Below are positions 1-5,523 of a stretch of DNA of 6,157 nucleotides, one piece after another. The notes under the pieces were generated by a model. The model was given only the letters and a program-made list of their open reading frames with translations. It did no database searches and was not told where the DNA came from. The stretch covers positions 1 through 6,157 of the forward strand of contig JBFFQB010000139.1 in NCBI GenBank assembly GCA_041573795.1. The letters run 5' to 3'. Position numbers and translations under genes: made by a program. The stretch is from E44-bin32 sp041573795. Lineage in GTDB: Bacteria > Chloroflexota > Anaerolineae > Anaerolineales > E44-bin32. Position 1 is the first letter of the stretch. Each line of letters opens with the position of its first letter.

Positions 1-411
1 AAGATTTGGTGTGAGATGTTGGAGTTTGCAGTGAATGAAAATCTTATGTTTAACGACGATGGAACTGTAGAAGAGAGACTTGGTATAGAAACTGCGAAAT
101 TAATAATTCGAGAAAATGATACTTTTAGGCATTCATATGACAAGATACGTTGTCCCGCTCTTGCCATGTACTCATTATATAAGGTGAGTCCGAGACTTCC
201 AGAGGATGCCAGTGACGAGATTAGGTTCCTGTCAAAGGAATTTATTGAACAATATGACCTTCCTTGGATCCGAGATCAAATTCGGCTATTTGAGGAAGGC
301 GTGAGCGTCTCTAAGGTTGTTGAGTATTGGGATGTGACTCATCACTTCTACCTTGAACGTGAAGAAGATGTCGCCCAGGAAATTATGAACTTTCTACAAG
401 AATCAACTTGA
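1..411 (+). CDS. Alpha/beta hydrolase, C-terminal part (5' end outside window)
   Basis: The frame is open from base 1, so the ATG at 16 is probably an internal Met and the true start lies upstream. The visible 137 codons look like the C-terminal third of an alpha/beta-hydrolase-fold enzyme. A core strand (IRCPALAMYSLY) is followed by a cap-like charged stretch. The end carries THHFYLEREEDVAQEIMNFL, the usual surroundings of the catalytic His just before the last helix; the His at 343-345, before Phe, is the best candidate. The nucleophile elbow (GxSxG) would be upstream of the window. The acid residue usually found after the CPxL strand is not obvious. Substrate cannot be predicted. The gene is more AT-rich than its neighbours, which suggests a separate origin. 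No attC separates it from the next gene, so the two may share a cassette. It resembles a small-molecule esterase or hydrolase more than a lipase, but that is inference. Confidence 0.7.
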   Translation, partial: KIWCEMLEFAVNENLMFNDDGTVEERLGIETAKLIIRENDTFRHSYDKIRCPALAMYSLYKVSPRLPEDASDEIRFLSKEFIEQYDLPWIRDQIRLFEEGVSVSKVVEYWDVTHHFYLEREEDVAQEIMNFLQEST

Positions 412-501
412 ATCTTGCAATTAGATTGATCTGGAGACTTAATGAATGCAGCCTACTGTCCTTTGCGACGATCAACGCTTCCATGGAGGACCTAGAGTCT
501 T

Positions 502-1041
502 ATGTCTCGCTACTCAAAATGGGCAGAAAAGGAACACAGTGAACGTGACCGCCTCATCGCCTTGATTCCAGCGGGTATCCTCTTTCTGATACTGATTCCT
601 TACCTCCTCCTGGTCATTTCACCTTCGCTGGACGTGCGGCTTGGTCTTAATCTTTTCATCCGTAGTCCCACGAATTTGGTTATTGGTACCGTCCTAATTC
701 TCGTCGGACTCCCCTTCGCCTTCTGGTCAGTCATTATTCAGTTCGCCTACGCCCGGGGCACTCCCTTGCCAATGATTCCTACTCGGAAACTCATTACTAC
801 TGGGCCGTTCCAGTACTGCCGCAACCCCATGACCCTCGGCACCATCCTTGCCTATCTTGGTCTCGCTATTGGGGCAGCAACGATCGTCGGGATCATCCTC
901 GTTACAGCTTTCGCTGCCCTTCTCATTTTCTACCTCAAGCGATTGGAGGAAAGGGAACTCGCTGAGAGATTCGGTGATGAATACCTCGCATACAAGCGCC
1001 GTGTCCCTTTTATTATTCCCAGAATACCGAGGAGAGGTTGA
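502..1041 (+). CDS. Isoprenylcysteine carboxyl methyltransferase (ICMT/PEMT)-family membrane protein
   Basis: This 179-residue integral membrane protein has hydrophobic segments at about 18-40, 56-82 and 112-145 (likely a helical hairpin). The C-terminal half has the hallmark pattern of the ICMT/phospholipid methyltransferase family: TTGPFQYCRNPM at 99-110, then LEERELAERFGDEYLAYKRR at 148-167, then VPFIIP. In the family these parts form the S-adenosylmethionine pocket (RNPM region and the conserved EE...RFG..Y..Y). Length is normal. The ATG follows GGAGG (485-489) at 12 bases, somewhat far but the only sensible start. Family members methylate prenylcysteine carboxylates, phospholipids or other lipid-like substrates. 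Most bacterial members have no known substrate, so only SAM-dependent methylation at the membrane can be inferred. The gene ends 19 bases before attC1, typical cassette packing. Confidence 0.88.
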   Translation: MSRYSKWAEKEHSERDRLIALIPAGILFLILIPYLLLVISPSLDVRLGLNLFIRSPTNLVIGTVLILVGLPFAFWSVIIQFAYARGTPLPMIPTRKLITTGPFQYCRNPMTLGTILAYLGLAIGAATIVGIILVTAFAALLIFYLKRLEERELAERFGDEYLAYKRRVPFIIPRIPRRG

Positions 1042-1064
1042 GTAATCATCTACTTGTGCTGCCA

Positions 1065-1177
1065 AACGTCTCGCTGGCCTGTAACCCCTCTCCGCTGCGC
1101 TGCGGGGGCGATTTGCGGTACATCAGGCTCCCGCTAAAAACGTACGGGACGAACGGTGAACGAGAGCAGACCAGGGA
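1065..1177 (+). repeat. 113-bp direct repeat, copy A (attC left arm)
   Basis: This stretch matches 2537-2649 at 111 of 113 positions, with C/T and A/G differences near the 3' end. Its 58-base core (1074-1131) also matches 5342-5399 at 54 of 58 positions. It contains a small hairpin (CCGC-TGCGCT-GCGG). It lies in the left arm of attC1 just after the R'' core, so the repeat is part of a family of attC sites rather than a free element. No reading frame in it looks coding. Confidence 0.93.
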
Positions 1178-1185
1178 AGCGCGGT

Positions 1186-1228
1186 GAAAAAACAATCAGC
1201 CTGGTTGTATCAGCACCAGGCTTTTTCA
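1186..1228 (+). terminator. Rho-independent terminator-like hairpin inside attC1
   Basis: An 8-bp perfect stem, AGCCTGGT (1198-1205) with ACCAGGCT (1215-1222), closes a 9-base loop and runs into TTTTT (1222-1226). An A-tract (1187-1192) lies on the other side, so the hairpin could stop transcription in both directions. It follows the methyltransferase gene by about 150 bases and lies inside the variable part of attC1. It may insulate the lipoprotein cassette from upstream read-through. It could also simply be the terminal structure of this attC. Confidence 0.6.
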
Positions 1229-1365
1229 TTGTAAGATCAAAGCGGGGCTGCTCCCCACTCCGCTATCGCTACGGGGTGCTACGCGAAGCTCGAGGCTGTT
1301 AGCCAACCGGAAGAAATATAAATCCTATCCCCAATGCTGGTCATCAAATAGCAGGAGGTCTGTCC

Positions 1366-2505
1366 ATGTACAAACCCAAGCGACATAAGAATTCTTTTCT
1401 CCTGCTCACTATTGTGATCCTGATCCTAATAAGCCTGGTCGGATGCAACCCTTCGAAGGAGGAGCTCGAAGCCGTTGACTATACCCCGCTGCCGGGGGAT
1501 GACTGGAAGGTGTCGACGCCAGCTAAGCAGGGGCTGGATCCGATGCTTGTGGCGGAGCTCTATCACAATGCGGTTCAACTGGAGACCCTCTACAGCTTGC
1601 TAATTATCAAAAACGGCTATTTGGTAGCTGAAGATTATTTTAACGATGGTTCGGTCGATCAGAAGGATAGGCTTCAGTCGGTAACGAAGAGTTTTACTTC
1701 GGCTTTAGTCGGGATTGCTCTTGAACAGGGCTGCCTATCTAATGTTGACCAGAAAATGCTGGATTTCTTTCCTGAAATTGTCGACAAGATAACCGATCCA
1801 AGGAAAAATCAGATAACGGTACGAAATTTGTTGGAGATGCGCGCCGGATATCCAAGGGAGGAGGACGACCAAGCCCTGTGGGATGGCCTGTTGTCGGGTC
1901 GCTATCCACCTCTCATTGAAGATTTTCCCCTCGTCAGCGAACCGGGAACCAGGTTCCATTACAGCAATCTGACATCGAACTGGCTTGGAATCATTGTTGA
2001 TAGGTCTTGTGGAATGAATCTGAAGTCTTATGCTGAAGAACACCTATTTTCTCCCCTTGACGTGATGCCAGGGGAATGGGGGCAGGACGCAGAAGGTCAT
2101 AATAACGGGTGTGGCGATCTCCACCTTTCAGCACGCGATGCAGCTAAGTTTGGGCTGCTATATCTCAACGACGGTATATATGAGGGGAATCAGGTCCTTC
2201 CAACAGATTGGGTAGAGGATTCGCTTCAAACCTATTCAGTGAATGAAGCCTTTGTAAAAAGGGTCGGAGATTTTCATGATATTGGATATGGATATCAATG
2301 GTGGTCCGCGAATGCGGGGGATTATCATGTCAACTTTGCTTGGGGACACGGTGGACAGCTAATCGTGCTTGTGGACGAGCTCGATATGGTTATCGTTACG
2401 ACATCTTACCCGTTCTGGTTGGAACATAATGACGAGTCTTGGAAACATGAAAAGGCGATCATCACCTTAGTGAGCGAGTTCATCACCTTCTCACCGAGTG
2501 AGTAA
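1366..2505 (+). CDS. Serine hydrolase lipoprotein, beta-lactamase/penicillin-binding fold
   Basis: This 379-residue protein begins with a lipoprotein signal: basic MYKPKRHK, a hydrophobic core at 11-25 and lipobox LVGC with the lipidated Cys at 27. The rest is a serine beta-lactamase-like (class C/esterase/DD-peptidase) domain. S105-V-T-K108 is the SxxK nucleophile motif, Y199-S-N201 is the YxN motif, and H328-G-G330 replaces the KTG-type third motif, as is common in esterase-like members. All three motifs are in the right order and spacing and length is normal, so the enzyme looks intact. The start is secure: AGGAGGT (1353-1359) six bases before ATG. It should act outside the cytoplasmic membrane. 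Family members hydrolyse esters, D-amino peptides or occasionally beta-lactams; the HGG form argues against calling it a resistance enzyme. The gene occupies most of cassette 1299-2727, large for a cassette. Confidence 0.92.
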   Translation: MYKPKRHKNSFLLLTIVILILISLVGCNPSKEELEAVDYTPLPGDDWKVSTPAKQGLDPMLVAELYHNAVQLETLYSLLIIKNGYLVAEDYFNDGSVDQKDRLQSVTKSFTSALVGIALEQGCLSNVDQKMLDFFPEIVDKITDPRKNQITVRNLLEMRAGYPREEDDQALWDGLLSGRYPPLIEDFPLVSEPGTRFHYSNLTSNWLGIIVDRSCGMNLKSYAEEHLFSPLDVMPGEWGQDAEGHNNGCGDLHLSARDAAKFGLLYLNDGIYEGNQVLPTDWVEDSLQTYSVNEAFVKRVGDFHDIGYGYQWWSANAGDYHVNFAWGHGGQLIVLVDELDMVIVTTSYPFWLEHNDESWKHEKAIITLVSEFITFSPSE

Positions 2506-2532
2506 GCAGGAGACTAGGTTGATGTACCGGCT

Positions 2533-2733
2533 GGCTAACGTCTCGCTGGCCTGTAACCCCTCTCCGCTGCGCTGCGGGGGCGATTTGCGGTACATCAGGC
2601 TCCCGTTAAAAACGTACGGGACGAACGGTGAACGAGAGCGGACCAGGGATCCAGTCAAGCTGGACGAACGGTGCGCGCGGCGAAAAAACATACCCCGCTT
2701 CATCCCTGGCTGCTCAGCTCGAGGCTGTTAAGC
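2533..2733 (+). repeat. attC2 cassette recombination site (201 bp)
   Basis: R'' GGCTAAC (2533-2539), six bases, CTGG (2546-2549); L' GCTCAG (2712-2717), nine bases CTCGAGGCT, R' GTTAAGC (2727-2733). R'' is the exact complement of the first bases of its own cassette (GTTAGCC at 1298-1304), as predicted for a cassette that once circularised. An inner stem CCAGGGAT (2643-2650) with ATCCCTGG (2702-2709) can close the middle. The left arm is copy B of the 113-bp repeat. The right arm resembles attC3 and attC4, not attC1. The site is longer than usual attC sites. Confidence 0.85.
2537..2649 (+). repeat. 113-bp direct repeat, copy B (attC left arm)
   Basis: This is the second copy of the repeat at 1065-1177, 1472 bases downstream, with two differences. 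Beyond the repeat both copies keep a short related stretch ending in GCG-rich sequence plus GAAAAAACA (near 1181-1194 and 2678-2690), separated from the repeat by about 23 extra bases in this copy. Here TCCCGT and ACGGGA can pair around a 9-base loop; in copy A that stem has one mismatch. Confidence 0.92.
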
Positions 2734-2814
2734 GGCACCGAACTTGAGCCTGTGTCGTCCCAGGAATTATGAAGCGAAGCCCGGCAGGGCATCTGTGGCC
2801 AAAGGAGGCGTCAC

Positions 2815-3579
2815 ATGAATCGATCCGGCAAGTTCTTCATGAAATATCGGTTCCCCCTTTTCTTTCTGCTCTCCTATCTCCTGAGTTGGTGGCTGCTGCC
2901 AGTAACTCGGGAGGGTATGCTGCCGTATGGTCCCGCATTTGCCGCCGTGATCGTAATTGCACTCACCGTTGGCAGAGCAGGCCTGCGCGAATTCTGGGGT
3001 CGCTTGACCCAATTCCGCGGAGGCTGGTTCTACCTCATCGGTCCAGCAATCCTCGCAGGCGGCCTGGTGCTTGCACTTGTAGCCAACGTACTCTTGGGCG
3101 CGCCGGTCAGCGCACCGCCTCAATTACCCCTTGTAGCCGTGGCCTTCCTATTGCTCCTCGGAGGCCAGTGGGAAGAGCCTGGCTGGACCGGATATGCGCT
3201 GCCAGAGCTGCAAAAGCGCTATGCCAATACTGCAAACGGCCCGCTGATCGCAACACTGATTGTAGGAACCTTTCGAGCTATCTGGCATCTCCCGCTGGTG
3301 CTCGTCGGCGCCATTCCCTGGTATGAAGCTTTCCTGATAAATGTGCTGGTGTTCCAGCCGATCATCTCGTGGCTATACAACAAGTCAAGGGGCAGTGTTC
3401 CGGTCGTGATGGTCTTCCACTTCGCGTCGAACCTGTTCGCTGTCGTAGTAAGTCCAATCTTTACAGGCTCAGACAAGATTCAATACGTGCTCCTGTACTA
3501 TGTCTTGGGGTTCTTGGTGGCGCTGGTGATTGCCTGGAGATCGGGGTTCAAGTTCGGCTGGCGCGGAGCGAAAACGTAG
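2815..3579 (+). CDS. CPBP-family (CAAX/Rce1-type) intramembrane protease-like protein
   Basis: This 254-residue polytopic membrane protein has about eight hydrophobic segments (roughly 11-29, 37-52, 70-94, 104-117, 143-165, 172-188, 195-215, 223-243). The CPBP motifs are in order: E120-E121-P-G-W-T-G-Y with LP nearby, then F153-R-A-I-W-H158, then H202-F-A-S-N206. In the family the Glu pair, both His and Asn form the active site of a glutamate/metal-type membrane protease. The Arg usual in EExxxR is Thr125 here, a variation I believe occurs in some bacterial subgroups. The start is firm: AAAGGAGG (2801-2808) six bases before ATG. An overlapping Arg-rich frame beginning at 2769 is not coding-like. 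Bacterial relatives include bacteriocin self-immunity and peptide-processing proteins; the substrate here is unknown. It is the only gene of cassette 2728-3735. Confidence 0.92.
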   Translation: MNRSGKFFMKYRFPLFFLLSYLLSWWLLPVTREGMLPYGPAFAAVIVIALTVGRAGLREFWGRLTQFRGGWFYLIGPAILAGGLVLALVANVLLGAPVSAPPQLPLVAVAFLLLLGGQWEEPGWTGYALPELQKRYANTANGPLIATLIVGTFRAIWHLPLVLVGAIPWYEAFLINVLVFQPIISWLYNKSRGSVPVVMVFHFASNLFAVVVSPIFTGSDKIQYVLLYYVLGFLVALVIAWRSGFKFGWRGAKT

Positions 3580-3640
3580 CCTGTGACTCGCCAGCGTGGT
3601 TGATTCGCACATGTCCCAGCGTAGCCACGCCATCTATGCC

Positions 3641-3741
3641 CCCTAACAGCTTGCTGGAGCCGACCTGGCCAGCCCAGATGTCGAAGTTAGCGCGATACTA
3701 CCCATGAGCTGGCCAGGCTGCTCAGCTCGAGGCTGTTAGGC
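3641..3741 (+). repeat. attC3 cassette recombination site (101 bp)
   Basis: R'' CCCTAAC (3641-3647), six bases, L'' CTGGAGC (3654-3660); L' GCTCAG (3720-3725), nine bases, R' GTTAGGC (3735-3741). CCTAACAGC pairs exactly with GCTGTTAGG. L'' pairs with L' except for one extra G, the extrahelical base that orients IntI on the bottom strand. An inner 10-bp perfect stem CCTGGCCAGC (3664-3673) with GCTGGCCAGG (3708-3717) completes the hairpin around a 34-base loop. This is the best attC in the window. Confidence 0.95.
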
Positions 3742-3840
3742 GTCCTGCAGCCACAAGGCCGAAGCTGGATTCGTCCAGGCAGGTGCTTCTGCCTACAATG
3801 CACAATGTTCAGTCCATTGCCTTGATCGAAGGAGGTTTCT

Positions 3841-4419
3841 ATGTCTACCGGAACCCTGTATCGTCTGAGCGCAATTGCTGGAGTCTTGACCGCAACAGGC
3901 ATCATCCTGGGTAAACTGACCATCCCTTTGCCAAATCGTCAAATCGGAGAGGTCCTCGATTTTGTCGGTGCCTTGTTCGGCCTCTTCTTTTCGATGGGCG
4001 TCTATCTCAAGCATCGAAAGGAGTCCGGCGTCTTCGGAGGCATCGCCTTCATCATCTTCTTTGTCGGGTTGGCTTTGGTCTTGTGTCTCGACTACTTCGG
4101 GGCCTTTATGGCTCTGGATCTCCCCGTGGGGATGGTGGAAGATCTCCAGGAGGGCCGGAATGGGTGGGTTTATGCGCTCTCCGGTATGACCTTCCTGGTC
4201 GGTGAGGTTCTCTTTGGAATCTCCGTCATCCGGGCGGGTGTCTTTTCTAAGCTCTCAGCTGTTCTCTTCATGCTTGGCATGATACCCGTTGCCCTTCACT
4301 TGACCGGCATCTTCCCCGAGTATGTGGTCAACCTCAGCTCTGTCGTTGCGGGCATTGGTTTAATCTGGTGGAGCGTCGAGCTCTACAAACTAGCGGGGAG
4401 CCAAGCAGAGGCAGTCTGA
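3841..4419 (+). CDS. Six-helix membrane protein of unknown function
   Basis: I do not recognise a specific family. The 192-residue product is very hydrophobic, with six probable membrane segments at about 8-28, 37-56, 64-92, 109-130, 136-157 and 161-182. Polar residues near or within the segments include E37, D40, D84, D93, E122, H153 and E180. There is no signal peptide, soluble domain or catalytic motif I can name. It broadly resembles small DUF4386-like or DoxX-size bacterial membrane proteins, but that is only a shape comparison. The start is certain: AAGGAGGT (3829-3836) four bases before ATG. It is the sole gene of cassette 3736-4563, whose two ends match each other perfectly, so this cassette is intact and probably still mobile. 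Confidence 0.85.
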   Translation: MSTGTLYRLSAIAGVLTATGIILGKLTIPLPNRQIGEVLDFVGALFGLFFSMGVYLKHRKESGVFGGIAFIIFFVGLALVLCLDYFGAFMALDLPVGMVEDLQEGRNGWVYALSGMTFLVGEVLFGISVIRAGVFSKLSAVLFMLGMIPVALHLTGIFPEYVVNLSSVVAGIGLIWWSVELYKLAGSQAEAV

Positions 4420-4468
4420 AGTCTTTTTTCTGTCTGGCGGCACCATAGATCCTCAACAGGCTGCGGCC

Positions 4469-4569
4469 GCCTAACCACTCGCTGGAGGCGACCTGGCCTG
4501 CCCAGGTCCTGAGTATGGCGCGATATTAGCCCTGGGCTGGCCAGGCGGCTCAGCTCGAGACCGTTAGGC
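4469..4569 (+). repeat. attC4 cassette recombination site (101 bp)
   Basis: R'' GCCTAAC (4469-4475), six bases, CTGGAGG (4482-4488); L' GCTCAG (4548-4553), nine bases, R' GTTAGGC (4563-4569). R'' and R' are exact complements, and L'' again carries an extra G over L'. The inner stem CCTGGCCTGCCCAGG (4492-4506) with CCTGGGCTGGCCAGG (4531-4545) pairs at 14 of 15 positions. Its length equals attC3, and the loop shares a GCGCGATA-TA block with it, so the two sites are close relatives. Confidence 0.95.
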
Positions 4570-4578
4570 GGAAGGATT

Positions 4579-4592
4579 ATTACAGCTGTAAT
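4579..4592. promoter_or_regulatory. 14-bp perfect palindrome upstream of membrane-protein gene
   Basis: ATTACAGCTGTAAT is an exact inverted repeat with no spacer, placed 9 bases after R' of attC4 and 5 bases before the Shine-Dalgarno of the next gene. That position inside the short leader of cassette 4564-5517 would suit an operator for a dimeric repressor. No promoter could be recognised with confidence, so the role is inference. Confidence 0.35.
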
Positions 4593-4608
4593 TAGATGGA
4601 GGCTGATT

Positions 4609-5316
4609 GTGATGGAATCAACCCCACATTTAGTGCGAACATTACAATATGTAGCCTATTTAATACTCTCTTTAGTGGCACTTATCTTTACACTCATTTT
4701 GCTACCTTCCTCGAATGCTTACTTTCGCCGGTTCTTAGGCGAATGGAACCCAATCATGGTGATAATTATCGCAACGATCGTTGGTGCGGTGGCTTTGTGG
4801 TTATTGCAAGCGAGATACAATTTTGTGATCTTCATGGGTAAGGGTACCATCCCGGGCCTGAAACTGTCTGTGGTTCTAGCAACCCTGCTGGCTATTGCGA
4901 TTGTCGCAGCGGACTTTTTCATTCGTTACCCCGAGGATACAAATGTTCCTTTACCCCATGCGTTACTGTTCTATCCTTCAATAGGTTTCGTCGCCGAGAT
5001 CTTTTTCCATGTACTGCCATTGGCACTGCTACTCATACTCCTGAATCCGCTTGGTGGGTGGATCGGGAGTGATAGATTGATCTGGTTAGGAATATTTCTA
5101 GTTGCCGTCCTTGAGCCAACATTCCAAGTGACATTTGAAGGAAAACCCTTCACGTGGGGCTCCGCATATACATGGATTCATGTTTTCGTACTGGCCTTTC
5201 TCCAGTTGTATGTGTTCCGTCGCTTTGACTTCATTTCGATGTATTCCTTTCGGCTTTTCTATTACGTTTACTGGCATATCTTGTGGGGCGTTATTCGCTT
5301 ACAGGTCTTATTCTAG
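4609..5316 (+). CDS. Polytopic membrane protein, unknown; Glu/His in membrane segments
   Basis: The 235-residue product has about seven hydrophobic segments (12-32, 48-66, 84-104, 119-145, 157-169, 188-203, 214-229). I cannot name a family. Noteworthy residues in or beside the helices are E130 and H134 (AEIFFH), E169 (LEPTF), H191, and H223 with R230 near the C-terminus (YWHILWGVIRL). Paired Glu and His in helices plus an Arg recall intramembrane metalloproteases such as CPBP or Rce1, but the EExxxR and HxxxN motifs are absent, so this is only a hypothesis. GGAGG (4598-4602) is 6 bases before GTG at 4609 and 9 before the adjoining ATG at 4612; either start is possible and differs by one residue. 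The 81-codon ORF from 4596 overlaps in another frame and is a shadow. The stop is 12 bases before attC5. Confidence 0.85.
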   Translation: MMESTPHLVRTLQYVAYLILSLVALIFTLILLPSSNAYFRRFLGEWNPIMVIIIATIVGAVALWLLQARYNFVIFMGKGTIPGLKLSVVLATLLAIAIVAADFFIRYPEDTNVPLPHALLFYPSIGFVAEIFFHVLPLALLLILLNPLGGWIGSDRLIWLGIFLVAVLEPTFQVTFEGKPFTWGSAYTWIHVFVLAFLQLYVFRRFDFISMYSFRLFYYVYWHILWGVIRLQVLF

Positions 5317-5328
5317 GATTGGCCTTCC

Positions 5329-5523
5329 GCCTGACGTACCGCTGGCCGGTAACCCCTCTCCCCTGCGCTGCGGGGGCGATTTACGGTACAGCAGGCTCCA
5401 ATCAAGCTGAGTGAACGATGAACGCGAGCCCTGGGGAACACCAGGGTGCACGCGACGGTCCGGGGATGCGTGAAAATCAACTGAAGGAGCCTTGCGGCGC
5501 CGCTCATGACAAAACCGTCAGCG
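5329..5523 (+). repeat. attC5, variant cassette recombination site (195 bp)
   Basis: R'' reads GCCTGAC (5329-5335), then six bases and CTGG (5342-5345). The right end has GCTCAT (5502-5507) at the L' place, nine bases, then GTCAGCG (5517-5523) at the R' place. The 6- and 9-base spacings equal those of the other sites. The usually invariant AAC/GTT core is GAC/GTC here, a paired change that keeps the ends complementary over TGAC/GTCA. The left arm (5342-5399) is the 58-base core of the long repeat. An inner stem CCCTGG (5429-5434) with CCAGGG (5441-5446) is present. R'' has one mismatch to the start of its own cassette. Recombination activity may be reduced. Confidence 0.7.
5342..5399 (+). repeat. 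Third, shortened copy of the attC left-arm repeat
   Basis: Matches 1074-1131 at 54 of 58 positions. Similarity continues weakly beyond it: GAACGATGAACGCGAGC (5412-5428) resembles the GAACGGTGAACGAGAGC found in copies A and B, but the bases between differ. This copy is older or comes from a different branch of the same attC family. Confidence 0.88.

Larger units (their letters stand above)
1061..1304 (+). repeat. attC1 cassette recombination site, oversized (244 bp)
   Basis: R'' is GCCAAAC (1061-1067), followed by GTCTCG and CTGG (1074-1077), the same R''-N6-CTGG as in the other sites. The right end has CTCGAGGCT (1289-1297) directly before R' GTTAGCC (1298-1304), the same 9-base spacer as in attC2 and attC3. 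The L' position reads GCGAAG instead of GCTCAG. R'' and R' pair imperfectly, as expected when R' belongs to the next cassette. The left arm (1065-1177) is nearly identical to that of attC2, but the right arm is different and holds a terminator-like hairpin and a GC-rich hairpin (GGGG 1244-1247 with CCCC 1253-1256). At 244 bp it is beyond the usual 57-141 bp of described attC sites, so an insertion inside an older site is possible. Confidence 0.72.

Noticed and set aside
727..1065. Minus-strand ORFs opposite the methyltransferase and other genes
   Set aside because: All minus-strand ORFs lie opposite well-supported + strand genes or attC sites and show no domains or ribosome sites.
1244..1283. 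GC-rich hairpins (GGGG/CCCC, CACTCCG/CGGGGTG) as a separate REP-like element
   Set aside because: Only one copy in the window and inside the attC1 arm, so a separate element cannot be supported.
2498..2731. 77-codon ORF across attC2
   Set aside because: It lies entirely over the attC2 repeat; similar reading in the other copies is not conserved as protein.
2769..3326. 185-codon ORF on + strand overlapping the CPBP gene
   Set aside because: Arg/Ser/Pro-rich shadow frame; the overlapping frame has a strong Shine-Dalgarno, membrane segments and all CPBP motifs.
3771..3799. TACAAT (3794-3799) as a -10 box for the six-helix protein gene
   Set aside because: The -35 place reads TCGTCC/TTCGTC, a poor match; one hexamer alone is expected by chance.
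4596..4841. 81-codon ORF starting just before the membrane-protein gene
   Set aside because: Its ATG overlaps the Shine-Dalgarno of the longer gene, and the protein lacks any coherent domain.
1065..5399. The three long repeats as a CRISPR array or insertion-sequence ends
   Set aside because: Copies are 1.5-2.7 kb apart, each sits directly after an attC R'' core, and no transposase or regular spacing is present.
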